A stretch of 64,000 nt of DNA from Diploptera punctata (GCA_030220185.1 JASPKZ010004560.1:1034093-1098092), one strand, 5' to 3'. Positions 30,410-42,370 are shown, counted from the first letter of the stretch. Translations and numbers: made by a program. The notes: a model not told the origin generated them from the letters alone.

Positions 30410-31500
30410 CTTCGTCCGATTCCTAATAGCCAATTTGTTGGTCCATCCAATCTCCTGGTTGTATATGTTTCTCCTTCATGTATAAATATATTCCCTGACT
30501 CCAGGAGGTTTTAGATCTTCCTCTGCCTCGTCTTCCCTCAAGTTTCCATTCCAAAACACATTTTGGTAGCCGATCCTCTTCCATTCGCTGGACATGCTCG
30601 TATCATATTAATTGCTGAGTTTTAATATAATTTAAAATACTGTCTTCAATCTTCATTTTCTCCCTTATAACTGAGTTCTAATTTTTTTCTTCTTGAAATT
30701 CTTGCTGTCCTTCGTATAAAATCAATTCCGTTGCCAAAAGATATTTATTTGTTTTTGTTGTTAATGGCCAAAGTTATGCTCCATAAGTAATGATGCTTTT
30801 AGCAATTGTAGGATATATATTCATGTTATTTTTATTATATTTTATCCCACAATATTCCATTGAGGCAAGCAATTGCAAATTTTCCTTTAGTATTTATATT
30901 TCTTATTTCCTCTTCATAACTTCCATTTTTTATTTATATTAATTCCTAAATATGTGATCTCACTACAAGATTTTATTGTTTCTCCACCTCTCCAAAATTA
31001 AATTTTGTTCTGGTTCACCATTTGATGAATAATTTGTTTTCTTCATGTTCAAAATTAATCCCCATTTTTCATATTCTTCTATTAATTTTCTAGTCATATA
31101 TTCTAAATCTTCATAATCATGTGCAATTAACAATTGATCAGCTGCAAAAGTAAGTTGTATAAAGTTTTGTTGTTTGAAATAGGAATTCCCATGCTTGAAC
31201 ATTTTCTCCTCCAATTCTTTAATATTTCATATACATATATTTTAAACAGAGTCGGTGATAGATAACCTTGACGAAGACCTTTATTTATCGTAAAACCATG
31301 TGACAATTTACTGCCAATTTTAATTTTAGATATGCAATTGTCATACAAATTTTGTATAGCTTTAATTATTATAGTCTTAATTCCCATACGTCTTAAAGCA
31401 ATCCATAGTTTCTCTATGGGGACATTGTCGTATGCTTTCTCGAGATCTACAAATAGTAGGTGCAAAGGTTATCCATATTGCAATTTCTTCACTATTAGCT
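30410..31500 (-). mobile_element. LINE-J reverse transcriptase, decayed
   Basis: Minus-strand frames: MHLLFVDLEKAYDNVPIEKL and KGLRQGYLSPTLFKIYVYEI, then LTFAADQLLIAHDYEDLEYM, where the catalytic FADD is changed to FAAD, and KWGLILNMKKTN. The 3' part is broken but retains EWKRIGYQNVFWNGNLR. Loss of the first catalytic Asp pair member plus several stops make it inactive. Confidence 0.75.
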
Positions 31501-31569
31501 GAGTAATGCAAAATAAATTCATTCAATTTATTTTGAATCAATGTTAATTGTATTAAAATTATAATATCA

Positions 31570-31985
31570 AATTATGTAGCTTTTATTTAGTCTCCTCAAC
31601 TGTTAAAACGATTAAAACATTGTAGGCTTTTCAGGACCAGTCCCATTCTCAACAGAAGGTTCTACGTTATCATGGTACTATCCAGGTTTCTGATTATGAT
31701 ATAGATAGGGTTATTCATATTGAGTGCCATTGTTGTTTAAAATCAAACTGTTGTCAATTTCCTTTAAAATCTCTAACTCCTCCAGTATGTTTATCTTAGC
31801 TGGGTTCCAGTCTCTATGTAATATTGTGAGGGTGTTGTCTATATCCTGCATATTATGTCCTTCATTTATTATGTGTTTCGCATAAAGTGGGTTCGGTGGT
31901 TTAGTTTCCAGGCGGCATCTAACGCAACTATTTCCCTCTTGTTTAAAAAATACATTGTTACTGTCTAGCAGAGTCGGGGAGTTGT
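31570..31985 (-). mobile_element. Penelope-like element relic: C-terminal endonuclease region and 3' UTR
   Basis: A minus-strand frame ending at 31711-31713 reads LDSNNVFFKQEGNSCVRCRL, PLYAKHIINEGHNMQDIDNT, LTILHRDW and INILEELEILKEIDNSLILN. The KH--NEGH, D-DNT-TILH and -LEELEI pattern is what I know from the C-terminal GIY-YIG region of Penelope-like retroelements. Downstream, within 31621-31659, lies CTGTTGAGAATGGGAC, then GTCCTGAAAAGCC, a layout like the motif in FB1 and FB3, and then GTTGAGGAGACT, shared with FB4. The reverse transcriptase is absent. Confidence 0.65.
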
Positions 31986-32361
31986 TGTTAGAGGCTTCTA
32001 AGACGCCGCTCCAATCGCCAAAAACTGAAAACAGTTCTCTGCCAATAATATCTTCGCATTTTTAAATGACGTTTCCATGTTAACTCCGCGTGGATATAGT
32101 AATTATCTTAACAGCGTTACAACTCTTGTTTTTTTTTCAGTGTTATTATAATATAGTCCCGTTAGTGTCAGTGAATATAACGTGACAACGCCACTTGATT
32201 TGCTAAATACGTGTATCCGTGCAAAATAGACCTACTTAACCACAAAGCATAGCGCCTGCAAACTGAGTCTACTTTAACATGATTTGCCTTCTGTATATTT
32301 AAAATCCTTAAGATGTTCTTTAAAATCTGATATTAAAACTTTTATTCGTTCTTCTTATATA
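31986..32361. other. No gene seen
   Basis: Spacer; nothing recognised apart from T-rich runs. Confidence 0.4.
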
Positions 32362-32955
32362 ATAGTATATTACGTTGCATGGTTGGGAAGTGGTTTTTAC
32401 AGAATCGAGGAAAATGTTTAAAACCGAGCGATAGCGAGATTTATAATTTCTGAGATTCTGTAAAAAAAACTTCACAACGTGCGTTGTACATTATTTTTTG
32501 CGGGATGGGTTTTCTAATTAATAAATAGTAGTAAAATAATAACATATTTGTTGGAAATATGTGCGTTCATTATAAACAATTGGGTAACGTAGTGTGGGTA
32601 GTGTTTATTAATTGAAAGTACAGGAGGCCCTGAGACCATTATTATTGATAAAATGACCGCTAGTACGTACTTATTGTTTTATATTGTTTCAAATAAAGTT
32701 CAGTTCATTTAAAATGCAGTGATCTGTTTCGTATAATGTATATTAACACTACCTTTTGGATATTTTTTGTATATACATTGTATGTAGTATACATAGAGGG
32801 CAGTGGTTTTACTTCCCGCACGTAGGAGTAATGTAATATTACAGTAAAGTTATTTAGGTTAGCAATCCCGAAATGTAGGAAGTTGAAATTTGAATCATGG
32901 TCGCAATTGCTGTACGTACGACAAAACGCGCTATCGCGCAAAAAAATTGTTACAA
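32362..32955 (+). repeat. Repeat R, copy 2
   Basis: Full-length forward copy: TATTACGTTGCATGGTTGGG start, outer arm AGTGGTTTTTACAGAATC, inner AAAACCGAGCGATAGCGAG, GTGCGTTGTACATTATTTTT, AAAATGCAGTGATCTGTTTC, and end ACAAAACGCGCTATCGCGC. Confidence 0.85.
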
Positions 32956-33164
32956 TCTTTATATGTTAGTTTATATACCGTACGCCTGTGTTATTGAAAT
33001 TTTTCCCTCAATGTTATTATTTATTATGTTGTGTAGTTTGTTTACATTTTTGTAGCAGTTTTATATATTCATTGTTGATTTTATGCGATATACATTCATT
33101 GTTATAAGTCTTCCCCAACTTAATAATAAATTGGCATAAAATTAAGTATACATCATCAATTCAG

Positions 33165-33300
33165 ACCCTTAGAAGCCAAATGACAAATTGCTAATTTTGG
33201 AGTTGTGTAGTTTTTTTTCGTAGTTAAAACAAATAATAATCTGAGTGGCCAATGGCTAAAGTAAAAATCTGTCTGGTGCTGAAATCTAGTGGGTGAAAAG
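33165..33300 (-). repeat. Repeat S, copy 2
   Basis: Minus-strand match to 19070-19215 (CCACTAGATTTCAGCACCAG and GCCATTGGCCACTCAGATTA). Origin unknown. Confidence 0.6.
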
Positions 33301-33388
33301 AAAACTGTTAAGACAATCACATATAGAGTGTTTCAACTTTGAACATCGTTTACTCGAAACTGACATTGTGTTACTTATATCCCTTGGG

Positions 33389-33710
33389 TCCACCGCTGTG
33401 GTCTCGAGGTAGCGTGTTGTTTTGTCACACAGCGGGCCCGGGTTCGATCCCCGGTCGGGGCAGTTTTTCTGGGTGAGGTTTTTATCGGGGGTTTTCCTCG
33501 CCTGTAAAACAAATGTAAAACTTTAAGGCCCAAACGGTCCCCGAAATTATATGGTCAGCATCATCATCATTATCATCCTTTACCAGTGTGGAAAGCAACG
33601 GGTGTGACAGCTGCCACACCTACAATACCCTAGTAAAGCTGCAAAGAATAGCATGAAAATGCTATGATTGCAGTGAAGGACCTGCCCTCGGGCAGAATTA
33701 TTATAGATGG
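33389..33710 (+). mobile_element. SINE1, full length, with target duplication
   Basis: Complete head to tail, tail hairpin CTGCCC-TC-GGGCAG. Flanked by near-identical 11 bp ATATCCCTTGG and ATATCTCTTGG. Confidence 0.92.
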
Positions 33711-33834
33711 ATATCTCTTGGCTTCTAAGGTTCTCAATTACTATTGAATTGAACATAGCATGATTCATAAAAATGAATGTCACATGAAATTGTTGATTAC
33801 ATCTTCTGTATTCGCTGACCAAAATACAATCAAA

Positions 33835-33935
33835 CAAACTCAAAATATTCGAAAGGAAAATCTCAACAAGAATTTTTGGATCAGAGTGTGAAAATGGCAT
33901 TTGGCGAAACACATATAATGATGAACGTGTTGCAA
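33835..33935 (+). mobile_element. LINE remnant
   Basis: About 31 codons read KLKIFERKISTRIFGSECEN, then GIWRNTYNDER, the LxxFERK..R.I.G block found before the C-terminus of many LINE ORF2 proteins. Family not assigned. The rest of 33711-34135 is unrecognised. Confidence 0.5.
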
Positions 33936-34131
33936 TTCTGGTTGACATGGGTTATCAATTTGATGCCAGTCCCTCGTTGCGTTGACTATTTACGATAGTC
34001 CAGATAAATTAGCCACTACTGCGTAATTATTTCACGAGCCTGTGTATTACTTTAGGTCATCGCCACAACATTTCCGTAATGGCGGGTTTCGAGGTTAGGT
34101 CTATTATTGTTCCCATCATTTCAGAAGCATT

Positions 34132-34135
<4 letters not shown>

Positions 34136-34185
<50 letters not shown>

Positions 34186-34186
34186 T
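34136..34186. repeat. (AAT)n microsatellite
   Basis: About 16 AAT units directly before LINE-O; a similar run follows LINE-O at 35322-35384. Confidence 0.92.
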
Positions 34187-35330
34187 ATAGAGCCATACAC
34201 GATGACCACACAAACATTGACATACCACTCAAAAAGGAGGAGTGGCCACATCCGGCAGAAAGAATTAATGTGGGCGACATTGAAGAATCGAACAACTACA
34301 AAATAAAAATATACACTGATGGCAGTAAATTTCAAGGAATGGTAGGGGCTGCTGCAGTTATCTTGAAAAACGGAAAATTAGAGCATACAATAAAAGCCAA
34401 ACTGTCCAATCGTTGCTCAAATAATCAAGCTGAACAGATAGGAATTCTTAAAGCTCTAGAAGCAATATCATCAATTGACCAAAACAGCTCTGAAAAAAGT
34501 TTTGTTGCAGTTTATACAGATAGTCAAGTTACTCTCGACCTAATTAAAAACAACTTCAAACAGGGATATATCATATCAAAAATAAGACAAACAATAGCAA
34601 AACTCAGGAAACAAAATTGGATAGTACATTTCGGCTGGATAAAATCACATGTTGGAATTTATGGGAATGAAATGGCAGATCAATTGGCAAAACAAGCTGC
34701 AACAGAAACCAGCGTAACCGTAGAATATACAAAAATACCTAAATCATCAATAGTTGCCCAAGTAAAAGAAGAAGGAACCATTAAATGGCAGAACGAATGG
34801 GACAACGCAGATAAAGGAGCCACATGTAAGAAGTTCTTCCCATCAGTCAGAGACAGATTAAAACTTAAATGTGAAATAACTCCAGAATTTCTGAAATGGT
34901 AACTGGTCATGGAAAAAATAAATCACATCTTTATCGTATTGGAATATTAAACAACGCAACCTGTCCATGTAGAAAAGCAATTCAAAATGTAGAACATCTC
35001 CTTTATAATTGTGAATTGCAGCAGCATTCTAGAAATAAGTTGAAAGAAGAAATCAGCAAAGAAGGAGGAACATGGCCTGTGACGGAGAAAGACCTAATAC
35101 ACAAATATTTAAGACATTTTAAAAAGTATATACAAACAATAGTGTACGAAAATGAGTGATTAACAAGTGACGAAGATAAAAAAAAACATGTAAACAAAAA
35201 CCAAATATGTGATGTTATGTAATGTTATGTTATCTGATTTTATGTTTGTTATGTTATGCATGTAATATTACTACGGTAATGGGGCATGCTGAAAAAAAAT
35301 GAAAAAAAAAAAATAATAATAATATTAATT
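34187..35330 (+). mobile_element. LINE-O: RNase H domain and C-terminal zinc knuckle of a non-LTR retrotransposon
   Basis: The first frame (34270-34902) is a recognisable RNase H: YTDGSKFQGMVGAAAV (first Asp), NNQAEQIGILKALEA (Glu), YTDSQVTLDLI (second Asp), and SHVGIYGNEMADQLAKQA (His and last Asp). All catalytic residues are present. One frameshift around 34890-34900 leads to a second frame (to 35159): VTGHGKNKSHLYRIGI, CPCRKAIQNVEHLLYNC, a CCHC knuckle. The tail is A-rich with ATG units and ends in AAT repeats. 5'-truncated right at the RNase H, so no reverse transcriptase. The RNase H plus knuckle order fits the I/R1/Jockey-like LINEs. One of the freshest elements here. Confidence 0.88.
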
Positions 35331-35384
35331 ATTATTATTATGATTATTATTATTATTATTATTATTATTATTGTTGTTGTTGTT
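35322..35384. repeat. (AAT)n, (ATT)n and (GTT)n simple repeats
   Basis: Mixed trinucleotide repeats between LINE-O and LINE-F. Confidence 0.85.
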
Positions 35385-35745
35385 GTTGATTTTGGAGCGA
35401 TCGACAGGCATTTCAAGAAGGGATAAGGTCAGAATCAGCACAATAAGGGAAATTATGCAAGTTGAAAAAAAATATATTACGAAAAATAGAAGAAAAACGT
35501 TTGAAATGGTATGGACACTTCATAAGAATGGAAGAAGATAGAATACCAAAGAAGATCCTTAATTGGAAAGCTAATGGAAGAAGTGGAAGAGGCAGGCCTA
35601 GAGAACGATGGATAGATGGAGTGAAGAGAAGTATGGAAGCTAGAGATTTGAGGGAAGAAGATGCTTTAGATAGGAACTTCTGGCGACAAATCACTTTGGG
35701 TTGAAGGGGAAACACTGTATTGTGGAATATTCCTAAATAAAAATA
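35385..35745 (+). mobile_element. LINE-F 3' end, well preserved
   Basis: Open frame KNILRKIEEKRLKWYGHFIR, MEEDRIPKKILNWKANGRSG, RGRPRERWIDGVKRSMEARD, ALDRNFWRQITLG and stop, then GGGGAAACACTGTATTGTGG and an A-rich tail. Second copy at 29848-30085. Confidence 0.85.
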
Positions 35746-36231
35746 AAATTAACCCTATAATGCCCTTTCTTACATATGTGTAACATCGGGAATTTATCAC
35801 ATTAGCCTATTTCCATAATAAATTAATATTTGCCGCGAATGCCTGATTTACAGTTATGTAAAACGTTAAGAATATATTTGATTTCGCTACAACTAGGCCT
35901 ACACGTTATAACTTTTAAGCCGTAACTAGAGTAACAGGTTTTAACCGTTACGGGTTAAATTAATTTAAGGTTATTAAACCTTCTGCCTGGAATTAAATTT
36001 TATGCATGTCTACTGTATGTATATTTAAAAGTCACCCTACTCAGATCGTTGTGGACGAAGTTCGCGAGTCGAAAAAGGTTGGGAATCGCTCCTTTAGGTA
36101 ATGTAACGACGGACACCGATTACGTCAATGGTAGAAACACAAAACTCAGGTTTAAATCGGTGAAATGAAAAGAAAAACATTCCATACAACACAGTTTTAA
36201 AAAGATCTATAGAATAAATAATAGTTTTAAA
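35746..36231. other. No gene seen
   Basis: AT-rich spacer; short frames only. Confidence 0.5.
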
Positions 36232-37016
36232 AAACTAAAACAACACGCTTTATTAGAAAACTAAAAAATGAAAAATAATTTTAATTTCCAACGCGTTTTG
36301 GATAAAATTAATGTGGCCAACAAAAAATCATCTCCAACACATCTAGAATAAAACTAGAGTTATCTATAAAAAAAATACCATCAAAAGCGTGGGGTGCTCT
36401 ACATCAATTAATGTAATTGATATTAAACAGATATTGGTTAAAGTAAAGCCTCTAAGAAGAAAACGTAAAAACCATAAAAAACATCCCACGCTTTTGATGT
36501 AATTTTTTTTTTTTAGATAACTCTAGTTTTATTCTAGATGTGTTGGAGATGATTTTTTTGTTGACCACTTTAATTTTATCCCAAGCGCGTTGGGAATTAA
36601 AATTATTTTTCATTTTTTAGTTTTCTAATAAGTCCCGCGCCGTAGCCGAGCGGTTAAGGTAGGAAGCCTTGGCGCAGAGCTACGGGACTTGCGCTGGTTC
36701 GAGTCTCCATGGGAGGAGACATTTTCTCATGGTATTTCGGCCAGTATGGGACCGGTGCCTACCCAGCATCGTGAGGCAATTGGATAGCTACAATAAGTAG
36801 CGGCTCCAGGTTGAGGAACCAGCTATAACGGCTGGGGGACTCGACATGCTAACCACATGTCACCCCCTACACTGGCTGTTGATCATCTACCTCTGTGATT
36901 GACACATGTGGATGTGAAGGGCCAGCAGCCGGCTGGTAAAAGGGCAACCGCTGAAAAGTGGAAAGACCCTCAATCGCAATCGGAGTTTTCTAATAAAGCG
37001 TGTTGTTTTAGGTTTT
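36232..37016. mobile_element. Repeat U foldback element, interrupted by SINE2
   Basis: Outer ends AAACTAAAACAACACGCT and its reverse complement with small changes; arms of about 170 bp pass through AACTAGAGTTATCT and ACCATCAAAAGCGTGGG and are repeated inverted on the right. SINE2 sits inside the right arm at 36631-36983, with a 12 bp duplication of arm sequence. The clean copy is at 52832-53268. Confidence 0.8.
36631..36983 (+). mobile_element. SINE2, full length, inside repeat U
   Basis: Nearly identical to the 10665 copy in head, CATCGTGAGGCAATTGG body and 3' end GACCCTCAATCG. Flanked by AGTTTTCTAATA at 36619-36630 and 36984-36995. Confidence 0.93.
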
Positions 37017-37351
37017 TTAAACTATTGTGTATTATTTATGTTTTAGTTTAATTGATTGTTATAAACCGAATCCCATGAAAATGTAATTGCTTACGATATT
37101 TTTAATATCTAGGCACGAATATAATTATATATTTTTAAAAATTATTATCCAACAATATTATAACATTTATGACTATTTTAATATAGAATAAATAGGTATA
37201 GTTAATCGTATCCTTTTCATATTTTGTGGATAAATTAGAATGTGTTAAGTTTACAAAATTGTCATTAATATTTTACAGAATAAGATAAAATATAAATATC
37301 TTTAAAGTCGATATTGTAGTATGAGCTAAAAACATTACTCTTCAGAAAAAA

Positions 37352-37442
37352 TCATCCGCGCCGGATTTGAACCAGCGCCCTATGGATTACTGAAATTATA
37401 TTCCACTATAGTCTACCGCTCTACCAACTGAGCTACCAGAGG
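37352..37442 (-). pseudogene. tRNA-Tyr pseudogene within repeat T
   Basis: Minus-strand sequence has GGTAGCTCAGTTGGTAGAGC (A-box) and CGCTGGTTCAAATCCGGCG (B-box and T arm). The anticodon position reads ATA instead of GTA and the anticodon stem is mismatched, with a short intron-like insert as in eukaryotic tRNA-Tyr. Compare the better copy at 52337-52427. Confidence 0.65.
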
Positions 37443-37467
37443 ATATAATATTAATTTCTTACAACGA

Positions 37468-37570
37468 AGATCACTGGGCCGTCCTATGAAACGCTGGAGG
37501 GAAAATTTTCTATAGGATCGTAACAGGCCTTGGCCTAATACTTGGAAGGAAGAAGAAGAAGAAGAAGAAG
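37468..37570 (+). mobile_element. Very short LINE 3' end inserted in repeat T
   Basis: About 103 bp absent from the other repeat T copy and bounded by ACAACGA on both sides (37461-37467 and 37571-37577). It reads RSLGRPMKRWRENFL, with a stop, and ends in (GAA)n: a 5'-truncated LINE 3' end with a GAA tail, possibly LINE-L. Confidence 0.75.
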
Positions 37571-37795
37571 ACAACGATGGACTAAAAAGTTCATACGTCC
37601 GCAACATGTTATACCGGTTTTTTTTTTTATGTCCTGATGATCCTGGCCAGGATCTTAGAAAACATTTATGAAATTATTGTATTGTAATTGGTCCTTTACA
37701 AGTATACAAAGTTTGAAGTAGATCCAATGTTTTAAGTGGGTGAAAATCGTGTTGAAAGATTCCGTTATATACATAGACAGATATAGGTCACGCTA

Positions 37796-38954
37796 ATATA
37801 AAGAGTGTAAAAATTGGTACACTTTAGAGAAAAAGTTAGTACTATTGGTGACTTGTAGAAAACTAGTCGAGGGTAATATATTCCACTTGTTCCCAATCTT
37901 AATACAATTTTCATAAAATTAATTAAATTACTATTAATTTTTAAAAGAATGCTATGAGCTAGGTGTAGGCCTATAAGTTTATAACAAATTAACTTATAGA
38001 TCTCGCTTATCGTATTCTTTTAACAATAAATAAACGGAGCTTCGGAGGTTTCTCTAGCGGTTTTCTCCCGTTTTCCCCTGCCACAATTTCATTCCACCAT
38101 TTCTCCATAATCATCTCATCTATTTCGTTTCATTTCGTACATCTGCCCCTGTGATAGTGTGAAAGGCGTGGTCGGTCGGTACCCTTGCCATTCACAGACT
38201 TCTGTATCTCATCTCATCCCTCGACCCGACCCTGGGTTGGACACGAGTTGAGGATGTTATATTATAATAATTTAATTTGTTTTATGAAATAAATTATTAG
38301 CAAAAATTTTGTTTTTTGTTTTGTATATTATTTAACCAACAAATTAGTTTATTAATCTCATTACTTAACTTTTTTCATGTACATTAGATAGGGACAGTGT
38401 ACTAAACAATTTAATTTATCTTGTTTGGGTATATTTTATTATTAGTTTTAGTTCTAATTTTAATTCTCATTAACATTATTATGTTATCTATCTCAGTGTT
38501 ATAGAAATTACTTTATTGATTAAATGTTTATTTAGTATTAAAATTAGAGTTAACTGTGATTGCTATATTCTAATGTAACATAATATGTTTGTTCTGGTGA
38601 CTGGAATAAAATGTTTTCCAATTGAATATTTAAAAAATGCATTTGTTACAATCAGATATTTAAATAAAATGTTAACAAAACATTTTAAACAACAATTTAC
38701 TTGAAAAATTGGATTCAGAATTGATATAGATCTGAACAAAATCGTCCATTTTTCTTTCTGATCACTCACGAAACAACATTAGTCCAGTTCTTCAGGAACT
38801 GTATCAGCAGACCACAGCAGTATATTGTTGTAAAACTCCTTGTGTTCATTTGGAATATATTGTATTATATTGATTTAAAGTTTTAACTCGAATGCCGGCA
38901 AACTTCACAGTGATAACAACTGCTACGTAAATAATTCATAACTATGGTCATTGC
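37796..38954. other. No gene seen; AT-rich
   Basis: Mostly AT-rich. A GC-richer block at 38040-38240 (GGTTTTCTCCCGTTTTCCCC) may be an old SINE but has no second copy here. Frames are short. Confidence 0.45.
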
Positions 38955-39592
38955 CATCTATATGTATATTGCGATGCGAGGTTAGGAAGTGGTTTTTACA
39001 GAAGCGAGGAAATGTTTAAAAACCGAGCGATAGCGAGCTTTTTAATTTCTGAGATTCTGTAAAACACTTTACAAATGTGCGTTGTACATTATTTTTTGCG
39101 CGATGGTGTTTTCAAAATAATAAATAATAGTAAAACAAGAACATAGTTGTTGGAAATATTTGCGTTCATTATAAACAACTAACTAACGTTAACAGTGTGG
39201 GCAATGTTTATTAGTTGAAACTACAGGAGACCATGAGACGAATTAGTGATAAAATTGCGCAAGTACGTATTTATTGTTTTATATTGTTTCAAGTAAAGTT
39301 CAGTTCATTTAAAATGCAGTGGTTTGTTTCGTATAATGTATATTGACACTGCCTTTTGGATATTTTTTGTATATACAGTGTATGTAGTATAGCCTACATA
39401 GAGGGCAGTGGTTTTACTTCTCACACGCGTGTTTGTAATATGTAGACTAATGTTACAGTATAGTTATTTTACTACAGTATAATTCTTTATGTTGGTAACC
39501 CCGAGTTGTAGGAAGTTGAACTTTCAATAATGATCGCCATTGCTGTAAGTATAATAAAACGCACTTTCGCGCAAAAAATGTATATTACATAT
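38955..39592 (+). repeat. Repeat R, copy 3
   Basis: Full-length copy: TATATTGCGATGCGAGGTTA start, AACCGAGCGATAGCGAGC inner hairpin, CTGCCTTTTGGATATTTTT middle, AAAACGCACTTTCGCGC end. Confidence 0.88.
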
Positions 39593-39767
39593 TTCTCTCC
39601 TTTCCTCCCATAATAATGACCTTGAAGTTTCGATGTTTTACTATAAACCAAACTGGCCTATTAAAAAGAAAAGTTTATATCTTAATTGGTTTTCTTTATT
39701 GATTTATTTAATAGAATTAACTCTCATATTTTTAGAATATTAGATCATTCTATTCAAACTGTACAGA

Positions 39768-39769
<2 letters not shown>

Positions 39770-39804
<35 letters not shown>
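39770..39804. repeat. (AT)n microsatellite
   Basis: About 16 AT units beside the LINE-M-like fragment. Confidence 0.9.
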
Positions 39805-39807
<3 letters not shown>

Positions 39808-39809
39808 TG

Positions 39810-40078
39810 ATTTAGTTAGGTTGATTAAAGCTTCAATAAGATTGCTGGGTCACCTATTCAGAGAAAAGGAATCAGATCCATGTCGTAAATTAACTTTAAA
39901 TAAAATTGATGGCAAACGGAAAGACTTCTCATCAGATAGACGGATAATGTGGAACAAGATCTCAGGTAATGGGAGTGAATGGATGTAGGAAGAAGATAGA
40001 AAGTAGAAGAGAATGGAGGGGTATTGTTCGGGAGGTCAAGGCATATATAAGCCTGTAGCACCTATGATGATGATGATA
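39810..40078 (+). mobile_element. LINE-M-like 3' end with (ATG)n tail
   Basis: Broken frames read LIKASIRLLGHLFREKESDP, CRKLTLNKIDGKRK and, after frameshifts, EWRGIVREVKAYIS before an ATGATGATGATG tail. The layout matches 19675-19850. Confidence 0.6.
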
Positions 40079-40334
40079 TCCTTTTTCGAGAAACCAACCC
40101 CATCATAACATTATCATTTATGTCCTTCCTTATCACATTAAGCATTACTCATTATCTTTTACAGTTTCACTTGCCAGAACATGAACCTACCATCCGCCCT
40201 TTGTCAAAGTGTAACATCACGGAAAAACAAATTGAAGAATTATTAACAATCTAACAGAAAACTTCAAAAATATTATGCATTACATCACTCTTGTCATCCC
40301 AACTTCTGTCAAAAAATAGTTATTAAACTGTAAA

Positions 40335-40790
40335 TATATAAAACTGTTATTCTCCCAGTTATATTATATGGGTGGAAAACACAGAGTCTTACTTTAAGGG
40401 AGGAGAAAATATTACGAGCATTTGAATATAAAGTACTTAGAGAAATTTGCGGACTAATAAGGCGAATGGAGAAGACTTCATAACAGTTAGGTACATGATC
40501 CTTACGTGAAACAAGATAGAACAGTTAAGTGTCATAGACTGCGATGGGCGGGACATTTGGCATGAACTTGGAATGAAAGAATGGGATGGAAACATCTTGT
40601 ATGAAAACCGGAGGGAAAACGCCAGTTGGTAGACCAAGAATGAGGTGCGAGGATAACATTAACCATGATCTAATGGCAGTGGATTATACAGAGGATGATT
40701 GGAAAAATATTAACTCAGGATAGGGATGTATAAAGAGCTTTATATCCACGCTAAACCTAAGGATTCGATAGGACCAGTGAGTTAGTTATA
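40335..40790 (+). mobile_element. LINE-A 3' end
   Basis: KTVILPVILYGW, SLTLREEKILRAFEYKVLRE, RLRWAGHLA, the KPEGKRQLVDQE region and the end GGACCAGTGAGTTAGTTATA. The tail is cut by the mariner-type element at 40791. 40080-40334 is unrecognised. Confidence 0.8.
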
Positions 40791-41347
40791 TACAGGGTGA
40801 ACGTTATTTACACCGACAAACTTCAGGGACTGATTCCTGACTGGAAATGAAGGGAAAAAAAAGGTCCTATAAACATGAGTCTGGAAATGAACGATATGCG
40901 TGCAACGACAACAAATCGTTCCGGCACACAGTACATAGCAAAATCACATCCACGTCACAACAGATGTTCAAAAATGGCCTCCATGGGATGCAATGCACAT
41001 GCTTACACGTCGTATATCATGGATTCCCTCACTCTTTCTCATGTTCCTGCCTCTCTCCGAATAGGGTCACAGGCGATGTGGGCACGCTCTTGAAGGGTAT
41101 GCACATCAGGAACTGGTTCAGCATACACAACGCTTTTCAGATGCCCCCAGAGGTAAATATCCAGGGGGTTTAAGTCCGGTGATCTAGCAGGCCATGCAAC
41201 AGGGCCGGGAGAATAATGTAATTCGTCAGTGCCACCTACCATGGCAACGATGTATTTATGGGCACTTATTCATAGGGCATTTTTCCTTCATTTCCAGTCA
41301 GGAATCAGTCCTTGAAGTTTGTCGGTGTATTTAAAATTCACCCTGTA
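40791..41347 (-). mobile_element. Tc1/mariner-type element, internally deleted
   Basis: Inverted ends of about 65 bp with the termini TACAGGGTGA, flanked by TA on both sides. The shared inner part includes ACACCGACAAACTTCA and GGACTGATTCCTGACTGG. The interior minus-strand frame reads PVAWPARSPDLNPLDIYLWG, the last-catalytic-Asp block of a Tc1/mariner transposase, then HLKSVVYAEPVPDVHTLQER. The N-terminal two thirds are gone. Confidence 0.85.
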
Positions 41348-41959
41348 TATTTAATTGAAGAAAACAATATTTTTATAAGTAAAAATGATAGAAGTGAAAA
41401 TAAGAATGCTGTCATGATAATGATTGTGAAAGGATACTGAATAATATTTGTCGCTTTACGACGGATTTCCCTTTCCACTCATTGCTTTATTAACTAACAG
41501 AAGAAGACACTGCGCGGGTCATATATAGAGAGAGGGAAACCCCGAGGAAAAGCCCCAAAACAGGTCCTATACAACTTGAGCACAGTATCCTTCATATGGG
41601 GAAAGGTAATAATGCAAGGAAAATTGCTCATACAAAGTCTATCCAGGCAAAATGCATTTATCCGTTCAAAAACGATTTTAATAAATTATGCAACATTTTT
41701 GAACAAGTAATGGAGCTGTGTTTGTGCATTATATGGTTCAATTGTTTGTTATTGTTAATACCAATTACTAGGGAATTTGATAAGTAATGGAAACAATGTT
41801 TGTAAATCAGCGATCCTAGTGGTGACCAGATGTTAGCTTGAAGGTAATGTTGTTGAAGCAGGTTTTGTTGGAGAAATCTATAACATTGAAAGTCTCGAAA
41901 TGACAATAGTTGTGTGAAGACATTCCCTGTTTCTCACATGTGGTAAATAATACCGCCCT
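41348..41959. other. No gene seen
   Basis: AT-rich spacer, unsupported frames only. Confidence 0.4.
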
Positions 41960-42235
41960 AAAAAGATGGTCAGTAGAATTTGTGTAGCAGGTGGAATTGG
42001 CAAGTATTCGAACATCCACCAAATTCACCAGACATGAGTCTTTGTGACTACAACTTATTCTCAAACATCAGGGTACCTCTACGAGGAATTTTATTTCAAT
42101 CAAGAGCTGATATCCAGAAAGCTCTAGATCAAACAGATGAGAAAGGTATCCAGAAATGGTGCTGCTGATGGAGTTCGCCATCTTCCAAGGATTTGGCATC
42201 GTATAGTTGACTTGACAGGAAACTATAAATGAAGT
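41960..42235 (+). mobile_element. Mariner transposase C-terminal fragment
   Basis: WQVFEHPPNSPDMSLCDYNL and FSNIRVPLRGILFQSRADIQ, then KALDQTDEKGIQKWC and a stop; a further frame adds the DGVRHLPRIW-type end. HPPNSPD--LCDYNLF is the third catalytic Asp region of mariner-family transposases. No inverted repeats seen. Confidence 0.75.
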
Positions 42236-42370
42236 TCGTAACGTCAAAAATAATCTAAATATTTTTTTTATTATCTTGCAGCAGTGTTGCCGTTACTTAC
42301 CGAATGCCCTAGTATTAAGGTTCGAAACATGATGTGTAGTATATTATTCTGTAGAACATTAATAACTTGT

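Larger units (their letters stand above)
37017..37795 (-). repeat. Repeat T, copy 1, carrying a tRNA-Tyr pseudogene
   Basis: The minus strand aligns with 52090-52830: ACCTATATCTGTCTATGTAT, CACGATTTTCACCCACTTAA, GATCCTGGCCAGGATC, then the tRNA unit, GAGTAATGTTTTTAGCTCAT and GTAAGCAATTACATTTTCAT. It joins repeat U in the same relative position in both places, so T and U form one composite block. A LINE tail is inserted at 37468-37570. Confidence 0.8.
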
